Below, piece after piece: positions 1 through 5,354 of a DNA stretch of 6,677 bases. The DNA is taken from assembly GCA_946886875.1 (NCBI GenBank), contig CAMPJN010000212.1, positions 1 through 6,677 of the forward strand, in the 5' to 3' direction. The notes under the pieces were generated by a model that did no database searches, had not been told where the DNA came from, and saw only the letters and a program-made list of their open reading frames with translations. This stretch comes from an uncultured Pseudomonas sp. Its GTDB lineage: Bacteria; Pseudomonadota; Gammaproteobacteria; Pseudomonadales; Pseudomonadaceae. The stretch's first letter is position 1, and each line of letters begins with the position of its first letter. The translations under genes and the position numbers were made by a program.

Positions 1-1
1 A

Positions 2-694
2 CTGAGCGCCGAAGCGGTCGCCGATTGGTTGGCCAGCGGCCATGCCGAAGCCGGGGTCAATTGCAGCGGTTGCCATCAACCTCAGGGCATCGCCTGGCAA
101 GCCAAGCCGGCGCTGGATACCTGCCAGAGCTGCCATGCCGGTGAAGCTCAGGGCTTTTTCGCCGGCAAGCACGGCATGCGCCTGAATCCCAAACTGTCGG
201 TCAAGCTGACACCGATGCGTCCGGAACAGGGCTTGCTGGCGTTCACCGCCGAGAGTACCGGGCATGAACTGAGCTGCAGCAGCTGCCACGGCGCGCACAA
301 AGCCGAGCGGGTGGCGGCGGCTGTCGATGCCTGTCTCGGCTGCCACGCCGATAAGCACTCGCTGGCCTACCAGGGCTCGCCGCACCAGCAACTGTGGCAA
401 GCCGAACAACGCGGCGAGCTACCGCCGGGCTGCGGCGTGAGCTGCGCCAGTTGCCACCTGCCGCGCGAGACCGCCGAGGTGCACGGCCAGGAGCGTCGCC
501 TGGTGCAGCACAACCAGAACGCCAACCTGCGCCCCAACGAAAAAATGCTCCGCGGCGTCTGCCTCGACTGTCACGGGCTGCCCTTCGCCCTCGATGCCCT
601 GGCCGATCCTCTGTTGCTCAAGAACAACTTCCGAGGCGCGCCTGCGCAACATGTTCCCAGTGTGGACATGGCGCTGGAGCGTGCCCGGCAATAA
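2..694 (+). CDS. Multiheme c-type cytochrome, C-terminal part (5' end outside window)
   Basis: The reading frame is open from the first complete codon at base 2, so the start and the export signal lie upstream. The visible 230 codons carry six CxxCH heme-attachment motifs beginning at bases 62 (CSGCH), 122 (CQSCH), 275 (CSSCH), 332 (CLGCH), 443 (CASCH) and 560 (CLDCH). Many other histidines could be distal heme ligands. Each CxxCH normally binds one c-type heme in the periplasm, so this is at least a hexaheme electron-transfer protein or multiheme enzyme. No CxxCK motif, the NrfA nitrite reductase active-site signature, is visible. An additional Cys (base 431) sits just before the fifth motif. 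The spacing and the 'GKHG', 'HN' and 'CLDCH' surroundings recall the broad hydroxylamine-oxidoreductase/c554-like multiheme families, but I cannot assign a subfamily or substrate. The heme-lipoprotein gene follows 49 bases downstream, so co-transcription is likely. Heme-protein identity is firm; specific function is unknown. Confidence 0.88.
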   Translation: MSAEAVADWLASGHAEAGVNCSGCHQPQGIAWQAKPALDTCQSCHAGEAQGFFAGKHGMRLNPKLSVKLTPMRPEQGLLAFTAESTGHELSCSSCHGAHKAERVAAAVDACLGCHADKHSLAYQGSPHQQLWQAEQRGELPPGCGVSCASCHLPRETAEVHGQERRLVQHNQNANLRPNEKMLRGVCLDCHGLPFALDALADPLLLKNNFRGAPAQHVPSVDMALERARQ

Positions 695-743
695 GTAGCA
701 CCGATGCCTCTGCCAACCTAAAAAAACTGATAGGGAGAACACC

Positions 744-1319
744 ATGCACACGACTCTACGACCCATGCTTGCCGTCGCCGTTACGGCGGGCCTGCTGACT
801 CTCAGCGGCTGCCAGGAGAGCAAACCGAGCGGCTTCAGCCCGCAGCAACTCACCGACATGCTGCACCTGGTGATGGAATCCGACCGCGCCGTCTACACCA
901 AGCAGGTGGTCAACCGCCTGAAGGACGAGGGCGTGATCAAGCCCAGTGAGCACTTCATCGACGACAAGGCCCTGCCGTTGCCGGCGCAGATGTTCCGCTT
1001 CGGCGCCGAAGCGGTGGCCGCCAAGACCGACGCCTTCAGCTACTCGCTGCAGTCGCTGTGGCCGATCAACAAACAGAACGCGCCGCGCACCGAGGCCGAG
1101 AAGATCGGCCTGCAGTTCATCATCGATAACCCGGGCCAGAACTATTACACCGAGGAAAAACTCGGCGAGCAGACCTACTTCACCGCCGTCTACCCCGACG
1201 CCGCCGTGGCGCCGGTGTGCGCCTCCTGCCACAACGAACACAAAGACAGCCCGCGTACCGACTTCAAGCTCGGCGACGTATTGGGCGGGGTGGTGATTCG
1301 TGTCCCGCTGGGCGGTTAG
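744..1319 (+). CDS. Lipoprotein with Tll0287-like (DUF3365) heme domain
   Basis: This 191-residue protein begins with a lipoprotein signal peptide: hydrophobic residues 9-20 and a lipobox L20-S-G-C23, so Cys23 is predicted to be lipidated. Residue +2 is Gln, which does not signal inner-membrane retention, so outer-membrane anchoring facing the periplasm is likely (inferred). The rest matches my recollection of the DUF3365/Tll0287-like family: a mixed domain ending in one heme-attachment site, C159-A-S-C162-H163, then a 'DSPRTDFKLGDVLGGVVIRVP' type tail. Family members bind one c-type heme and have a PAS/GAF-like fold; redox or gas sensing and electron transfer have both been suggested, and neither is proven for this protein. 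The ATG is supported by AGGGAG at 732-737, 6 bases upstream. Flanking genes also encode c-type cytochromes, so it probably serves the same periplasmic redox chain. Its 3' end overlaps the next gene by 20 bases. Confidence 0.85.
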   Translation: MHTTLRPMLAVAVTAGLLTLSGCQESKPSGFSPQQLTDMLHLVMESDRAVYTKQVVNRLKDEGVIKPSEHFIDDKALPLPAQMFRFGAEAVAAKTDAFSYSLQSLWPINKQNAPRTEAEKIGLQFIIDNPGQNYYTEEKLGEQTYFTAVYPDAAVAPVCASCHNEHKDSPRTDFKLGDVLGGVVIRVPLGG

Positions 1320-1635
1320 TGCGGGGCTGGCCAGCTGCCTGCTGCTGGCCGGTTGCGGCGAGAGCCCGGAGCTGGCCGAGCTGAAACTCGGCCAGCAAAT
1401 ATGGGAAGGCACCTGCAAGGTCTGCCACCTCAACGGCCTCGGCGGTGCCCCGGCGAAGGGCAATCGCAAGGCCTGGGCGCCGCGTATCGAGCAAGGCCTG
1501 GAGGTGCTGATCGGCCATGCGCTGAATGGCTTCGAGGGTAGCGAGGGCAGCATGCCTGCGCGTGGCGGCAATGCCGCGCTGAGCGACCCGCAGGTGGCCG
1601 CAGCGGTGAAATACATGGTGTCGCAGAGCCGCTAG
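1300..1635 (+). CDS. Small lipoprotein class I cytochrome c (c5-like)
   Basis: This encodes a 111-residue monoheme cytochrome. A short signal peptide ends in a lipobox (L16-A-G-C19), so it is predicted to be tethered to a membrane on the periplasmic side. The heme site is C39-K-V-C42-H43 and the likely sixth ligand is Met85 in a 'SMPARGG' context. The intervening 'KGNRKAWAPRI' and 'GLEVLIGHALNG' stretches and the closing 'SDPQVAAAVKYMV' helix are typical of cytochrome c5-like electron carriers. The start is GTG at 1300: an in-frame TGA at 1294 excludes anything upstream, and later starts would remove the signal peptide. The start lies within the last 20 bases of the preceding gene and has no strong Shine-Dalgarno, which suggests translational coupling. 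It probably shuttles electrons to or from the multiheme cytochrome or the heme lipoprotein encoded just upstream (inferred). Its family is clear; its partners are not. Confidence 0.9.
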   Translation: MSRWAVSAGLASCLLLAGCGESPELAELKLGQQIWEGTCKVCHLNGLGGAPAKGNRKAWAPRIEQGLEVLIGHALNGFEGSEGSMPARGGNAALSDPQVAAAVKYMVSQSR

Positions 1636-1657
1636 AGCGCTGCCGCCACAACTTGAG

Positions 1658-1664
1658 AGGAGGT
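1658..1664 (+). promoter_or_regulatory. Strong ribosome binding site of the globin gene
   Basis: AGGAGGT matches the anti-Shine-Dalgarno core almost perfectly and sits 4-5 bases before the ATG at 1669. It is much stronger than the sites of the two preceding genes, suggesting the globin is translated independently and at a higher rate, although it is only 33 bases from the cytochrome stop. It also fixes the globin start codon. Confidence 0.85.
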
Positions 1665-1668
1665 AACT

Positions 1669-2085
1669 ATGACCCCGAAACAGATCGAACTGGTGCAAGG
1701 CAGTTTCGCCCAGGTGGCGCCGATTGCCGACGAGGCCGCGGCGCTGTTCTACCACAACCTGTTTACCGCCGACCCGAGCCTCAAGCCCTTGTTCAAGGGC
1801 GATATGCTGGCCCAGGGTAAAAAGTTGATGCAGATGATCGGTGTGGCCGTGGGCAAACTGAACGAGCTGGACGTGCTGGTACCGGTACTGCAGCGCCTCG
1901 GCGCAGGCCATGTCGACTACGGCGTGGAAGACAGCCACTACGCCACCGTCGGCGCGGCCTTGCTGAAAACCCTTGGCCAGGGCCTGGGCGATGCCTTTAC
2001 CGAGGAAGTGGAGCAGGCCTGGAGCACCGCCTACGGGATAATGGCCAACACCATGATCGCCGCGGCGAACAAGACCACCGCTTGA
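1669..2085 (+). CDS. Single-domain bacterial globin (hemoglobin-like)
   Basis: This 138-residue protein is of normal length for a single-domain globin, with no reductase domain and no signal peptide, so it should be cytoplasmic. Globin landmarks are visible: Tyr28 at the probable B10 position, Phe42 at CD1 ('LKPLFKGD'), Gln49 at the probable distal E7 position, and His81 as the likely proximal F8 ligand, followed by the 'YGVEDSHYATVGAALL' region shared with Vitreoscilla hemoglobin and flavohemoglobins. Tyr B10 with Gln E7 is the usual polar pocket of that group and fits tight O2 binding or NO dioxygenation. The C-terminal G/H helices end in 'AWSTAYGIMANTMI', also family-typical. Without its own reductase domain it would need a separate electron donor. 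It is last in the heme-protein cluster, so a role in O2 supply or NO protection linked to respiration is reasonable but inferred. Helix positions are assigned by eye. Confidence 0.92.
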   Translation: MTPKQIELVQGSFAQVAPIADEAAALFYHNLFTADPSLKPLFKGDMLAQGKKLMQMIGVAVGKLNELDVLVPVLQRLGAGHVDYGVEDSHYATVGAALLKTLGQGLGDAFTEEVEQAWSTAYGIMANTMIAAANKTTA

Positions 2086-2090
2086 TGATC

Positions 2091-2116
2091 ACCGGGGCGC
2101 CGCCCGGCGTCCCGGT
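2091..2116 (+). terminator. GC-rich hairpin after the globin gene, possible terminator
   Basis: An 11-base-pair stem (2091-2101 with 2106-2116, one G-T pair) with a 4-base loop begins 5 bases after the globin stop. Only two T residues follow the stem, so it lacks the U-run of a classical intrinsic terminator. It may instead stabilise the 3' end of the mRNA or give partial termination. The position between an apparent operon and a gene with its own promoter-like sequence favours a transcript end here. Confidence 0.5.
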
Positions 2117-2158
2117 TATGCCAGCCGGCAGCGCGCATCCCACCCGCGTGCCTGGCGC

Positions 2159-2186
2159 TTGCAGCCTGCAGGGCGATGTTTAAGAT
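2159..2186 (+). promoter_or_regulatory. Candidate sigma-70 promoter of alr
   Basis: TTGCAG (2159-2164) and TAAGAT (2181-2186) are separated by 16 bases. The -10 matches consensus at four of six positions and the -35 at three of six, so this is a moderate match only. Transcription would begin near 2193, giving a leader of about 25 bases before the ATG at 2218. The position supports alr being transcribed separately from the upstream heme-protein genes and argues against the in-frame ATG at 2176, which would lie upstream of the transcript start. Confidence 0.4.
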
Positions 2187-2217
2187 GGTCGCCCCATCAC
2201 ACCGCAGAGCCCGCTCC

Positions 2218-3297
2218 ATGCGCCCCCTAGTCGCCACCATCGATCTGTCCGCGATTCGTCACAACTACGCCGTGGCCAAGCGCTGCGCACCCGGTCGCCA
2301 GGCCTTTGCGGTGGTCAAGGCGAATGCCTACGGACATGGTCTACGCGAGGTGGTAACGGCGCTGCATAAGCAGGCCGATGGTTTCGCCGTGGCCAGCCTG
2401 GAGGAGGCCGCCGAGGTGCGCGCGCTGGATGGCGAGGCGCGGATTCTATTGCTCGAAGGCTGCTTCGCTGCGGAGGAATACCCGCTCGCCGCGCAGCTCG
2501 GCCTCGACCTGGTGTTGCACAGCGAACAGCAAATCACCCAGTTGCTCGGCGCGAGCCTGGGTCGGCCGTTGAATATCTGGCTGAAGCTGGACAGCGGCAT
2601 GCATCGCCTGGGCCTCGACGAGGCGGAGCTGCGCGTCTGTCACGACCGTTTGCAGGGCGCGGCGCAAGTCGCCGAAATCAATTTGCTCAGCCATTTCGCC
2701 TGTGCCGACGAGCGCGGCCATGAGCTGACCGAGCAGCAGCTGGAAGCTTTTCTCGATCTGCTCGACCTGGGTTTCGCCCAGCGTTCGCTGGCCAATTCGG
2801 CGGCCATCCTGACCATCCCGGTCGCCCATATGGATTGGTTGCGGCCGGGCATCATGCTCTACGGCGCCACGCCCTTCGCCGAGTTGAGCGCCGCGGAGCT
2901 GGGGTTGAAACCGGCCATGAGCCTGAGCGCGCAGCTGATAGCGATCCGTGAGGTGGCGGCCGATGAAACGGTCGGTTACGGCGGCGCTTGGCGCGCCAAA
3001 CGGCCGTCGCGCATAGGCACGGTCAGCTGCGGCTATGCCGACGGCTATCCGCGCCATGCGCCGAGCGGCACGCCGCTGCTGGTGCGCGGTCAGCGTGTGC
3101 CGCTGGTCGGGCGGGTGTCGATGGATATGTTGACGGTGGATCTGACTGACCTGCCGGCCGCGCAAGTTGGCGACGAGGTGCAGCTGTGGGGCGCGCAGTT
3201 GCCGGTGGATGAGGTGGCCCAGGCGGCAGGCACTATCGGTTATGAGCTGCTAAGCAAGGTGACCCAGCGCGTGCCGCGGCGTTATCGCAACGCCTGA
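2218..3297 (+). CDS. alr: Alanine racemase (PLP-dependent)
   Basis: Interconverts L- and D-alanine in the cytoplasm, supplying D-alanine for peptidoglycan. From ATG 2218 the product is 359 residues, normal for Pseudomonas alanine racemases. It shows the PLP-binding lysine K34 in 'VVKANAYGHG' at the start of the TIM barrel, 'WLKLDSGMHRLG', 'LLSHFACAD' and 'ANSAA', and the C-terminal beta domain with the second catalytic base Tyr254 in 'VGYGGAW', 'GYADGYPR' and 'VGRVSMDM'. All catalytic landmarks are intact. An in-frame ATG at 2176 would add 14 residues, but 'MRPLVATIDLSAIRHNY' is the usual family N terminus, and 2176 sits within the candidate promoter. The Shine-Dalgarno is weak (AGAG near 2206). 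From its sequence it is alr-like; dadX, the catabolic paralogue, normally adjoins dadA, which is not seen here. It converges with the diguanylate cyclase gene, with 4 bases between stop codons. Confidence 0.96.
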   Translation: MRPLVATIDLSAIRHNYAVAKRCAPGRQAFAVVKANAYGHGLREVVTALHKQADGFAVASLEEAAEVRALDGEARILLLEGCFAAEEYPLAAQLGLDLVLHSEQQITQLLGASLGRPLNIWLKLDSGMHRLGLDEAELRVCHDRLQGAAQVAEINLLSHFACADERGHELTEQQLEAFLDLLDLGFAQRSLANSAAILTIPVAHMDWLRPGIMLYGATPFAELSAAELGLKPAMSLSAQLIAIREVAADETVGYGGAWRAKRPSRIGTVSCGYADGYPRHAPSGTPLLVRGQRVPLVGRVSMDMLTVDLTDLPAAQVGDEVQLWGAQLPVDEVAQAAGTIGYELLSKVTQRVPRRYRNA

Positions 3298-3301
3298 CGG
3301 C

Positions 3302-5203
3302 TCAAAGCAGGCCGCTGGGGATATTCAGCACATCCAGATGCAGGCGCGTACTGCTGCTCAGCTCGCCGCCTTCGCCGCAGATCGCCGAGCCTGAACGGCC
3401 GCGCGCCTTGACCTTGTAAAGCATTTCGTCGGCGGCCTTGTACAGGCTGGTGAAATTGCTCGCGTGCTGCGGATACAGCGCCACACCGATGCTGATGGTC
3501 ACCGTCAGGCGTTCGGCGCCGTACATCACCGGCTGCGCCAGCTCGCCGAGCAAGCGGGCGGCAATTTCCCGCGCATGTTGCTCGGCATCCTCGCCACAGA
3601 TCAGCACGGCGAACTCGTCACCGCCCAGGCGCGCGACCGTATCGCCGCCGCGCACATGTTCGCGCAGGCGCTGGGCGATCACTTGCAGCATCAGGTCGCC
3701 GGCATCGTGACCATGGCGGTCGTTGATCGGCTTGAAGTGGTCGAGGTCGATCAGCAACAGGGCAACTGCCTGGTTATGCCGCTTGGCATTGGCCAGGGCC
3801 GATTCGCAGTGCTCGACCAGGTAGCGGCGGTTGGGCAGCTCAGTGAGAGGATCGTGGAAGGCGGCGTGCTGCAGTTCCTGCTCGCGTTGCAGCAGGCGCT
3901 CGTTGGCCGCGGCCAGCTCGGCGGTGCGCAGTTCCACCGAGCGCTGCAGCTCGTCGGCATTGGCCTGGACCAGGGCCAGGCGCGCAGTTTTTTCGCGGTC
4001 GGCCTGCTCCAGTGCCGCTGCCTTTTCCTGCTTGAGGATCTGAATGCGATAGGCCAGGGCGAACGAGAACAGAATGGCTTCCGCCGCGACGGCCAGCGGG
4101 AACAGGTAAGCGGTCGACTCGCCGGGCTGCACCACCCCGGCTGCGCGCAATACCAGGATCACGAAGCTCAGCAGCACGGTGCCGTAACCGAGCAGGTAGA
4201 ACAGCGCCGGAGTGAAGCCCTGCTTCCAGCGAACTGCGGCGCACAGCAGTAGCGTCGGTACGGTGAGGATCGGAATCAGGCCGATCACCTGGCCGCTCGC
4301 GGCGCGATAGCCCGTCAGGTTGAGGCCCAGGCTGAGCAGATAGACCAGGGTGCAGAAATTGAGTAGCCAATGCGCGCGGCGCAGGCTTTGCCGGGTGTAC
4401 AGCAACTCCTGGGCGAAACGCAGGATGCCGATGCTGACCAGAATCGGCAGGGTTACGCGATCCAGCCAGACCGGTACCGGCCCATTCGGCCACAGGTACT
4501 GGAAGCCATGGCCGCTCATGCTGGCGATAAACAGCAGCGAGGCTGCCATGGTCAGCACGTACCACAGGTAAGCGCGGTCGCGCAGGGCCAGGAGGATAAA
4601 CAGGTTGTACAGCAGCAGGGCGAAGATGCTGCCGTAGATCAGGCCGAAGCCCAGGTTCTCGCCCTTGGCCTGGCGGTCGAGGTCGGCGAGCTGCCAGGCG
4701 CGCAGCGGGAAGGAGTTGCCGGCTGGATCATAGGTGCGCAGGTAGAAGGTCAGAACCTCGGCATTCAGCTCGGGCAGGCGAAAGACCGCACGGCGGTAGT
4801 CGTGATCGCGCCCCGCGGCGAAACCGACGCGCTCGCCGGCCTGGCGCGTTTGCCAGCCGCCTTGGCCGTCGGGCAGAAACAGTTGCAAGTCGAGCAGGGT
4901 GACCGCGCCCACCTCCAGCCACCACAAGCTGGGCGCAGCGCTATCGCGCTGCAGGCTGAGCTTGATCCACCAGGGGTTGCGGCTCTGGCCGACGCTGGTG
5001 CGCCCGTCGGCGGGTTGGAAGCGGTTCTGCACGGCCGGGTCGGCCATATCGGCGATGCTCAGGCGGGCACCGACGTCCTCAAGCAGTTCGACCTGGCCGT
5101 TCAACGACTCGCCGCTGTTGGCTGCTGTCAGCAGAATCGGCGTTGCCTCGGCCATGCCGGCAAGGCTCAGCAGCAAAATGATCGAGAAGACTAAGCGCCG
5201 CAC
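3302..5203 (-). CDS. 7TMR-DISM diguanylate cyclase, NicD-like, complete
   Basis: Makes cyclic di-GMP from two GTP at the inner membrane. The 633 residues read in order: signal peptide (about 1-20), periplasmic 7TMR-DISM extracellular domain (about 25-170, with 'NPWWIKLSL'), seven membrane helices (about 185-385), a coiled coil (about 388-445) and a GGDEF domain (about 446-605). The active site is intact: D486 and N494 in 'IDLDHFKPIND', D503 in 'GHDAGD', and G527-G-D-E-F531. The inhibitory RxxD site is R518-G-G-D521, five residues before GGDEF, so product feedback is expected. No EAL domain is present. The start is GTG at 5203 with AGGA 8 bases upstream; the nearby ATG at 5208 is out of frame. 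P. aeruginosa carries the 7TM cyclase NicD (PA4929), a nutrient-sensing biofilm-dispersion protein, next to alr; I recall this from memory, and with two paralogues here orthology is uncertain. The ligand is not visible from sequence. Confidence 0.93.
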   Translation of the reverse strand: MRRLVFSIILLLSLAGMAEATPILLTAANSGESLNGQVELLEDVGARLSIADMADPAVQNRFQPADGRTSVGQSRNPWWIKLSLQRDSAAPSLWWLEVGAVTLLDLQLFLPDGQGGWQTRQAGERVGFAAGRDHDYRRAVFRLPELNAEVLTFYLRTYDPAGNSFPLRAWQLADLDRQAKGENLGFGLIYGSIFALLLYNLFILLALRDRAYLWYVLTMAASLLFIASMSGHGFQYLWPNGPVPVWLDRVTLPILVSIGILRFAQELLYTRQSLRRAHWLLNFCTLVYLLSLGLNLTGYRAASGQVIGLIPILTVPTLLLCAAVRWKQGFTPALFYLLGYGTVLLSFVILVLRAAGVVQPGESTAYLFPLAVAAEAILFSFALAYRIQILKQEKAAALEQADREKTARLALVQANADELQRSVELRTAELAAANERLLQREQELQHAAFHDPLTELPNRRYLVEHCESALANAKRHNQAVALLLIDLDHFKPINDRHGHDAGDLMLQVIAQRLREHVRGGDTVARLGGDEFAVLICGEDAEQHAREIAARLLGELAQPVMYGAERLTVTISIGVALYPQHASNFTSLYKAADEMLYKVKARGRSGSAICGEGGELSSSTRLHLDVLNIPSGLL

Positions 5204-5211
5204 CGCATATT

Positions 5212-5215
5212 TCCT
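5212..5215 (-). promoter_or_regulatory. Shine-Dalgarno deciding the GTG start of the downstream cyclase
   Basis: On the minus strand AGGA lies 8 bases before the GTG at 5203. The ATG at 5208-5206 is only 3 bases from it and out of frame, so the GTG is the better start. It also gives a clean signal peptide (basic N terminus, hydrophobic core, 'AEA' cleavage region). Confidence 0.65.
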
Positions 5216-5238
5216 GAAATCGAGGGCTTATGTGGCCG

Positions 5239-5269
5239 AGTATAGGCCCAGGCGGGTCGTTGCTCGCAA
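5239..5269 (-). promoter_or_regulatory. Candidate promoter of the downstream diguanylate cyclase
   Basis: In the 151-base gap between the two cyclase genes the minus strand has TATACT (5244-5239, five of six -10 matches) and TTGCGA (5269-5264) with a 19-base spacer, longer than optimal. Transcription would begin near 5232, about 28 bases before the GTG. It suggests the second copy can be expressed on its own and not only by read-through from the upstream paralogue. No clear terminator is seen after the upstream gene. Confidence 0.35.
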
Positions 5270-5354
5270 GCGGGCAATGGCATATGGCTATTGATCAGTG
5301 GCAATCCGCCGTGACCGTCTCGATAGGCCTCAACGTGCGGGCTTTTACAAACGC

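Noticed and set aside
2..694. NrfA-type nitrite reductase identity for the multiheme cytochrome
   Set aside because: No CxxCK active-site motif is visible, and the general resemblance to hydroxylamine-oxidoreductase-like proteins is too weak to name an enzyme from a C-terminal fragment.
756..1938. Long antisense open frames opposite the heme lipoprotein, cytochrome and globin genes
   Set aside because: They run opposite genes with clear family motifs, have arginine/alanine/histidine-rich low-information translations, and are expected in GC-rich DNA.
2176..2217. Earlier in-frame ATG for alr
   Set aside because: The added 14 residues do not resemble the family N terminus, and the ATG overlaps the candidate promoter; ATG 2218 gives the usual length.
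3464..5194. Long plus-strand open frames opposite the complete diguanylate cyclase (and similar ones opposite its paralogue)
   Set aside because: They are shadows of strongly supported minus-strand genes. The matching shadows in both copies follow from the gene duplication and are not independent evidence of coding.
5291..5304. Anr/FNR-like site TTGAT-N4-GGCAA between the two cyclase genes
   Set aside because: Only 8 of 10 consensus positions match; two or three such matches are expected by chance in a window of this size, and the distance to the candidate promoter is not a typical activation position.
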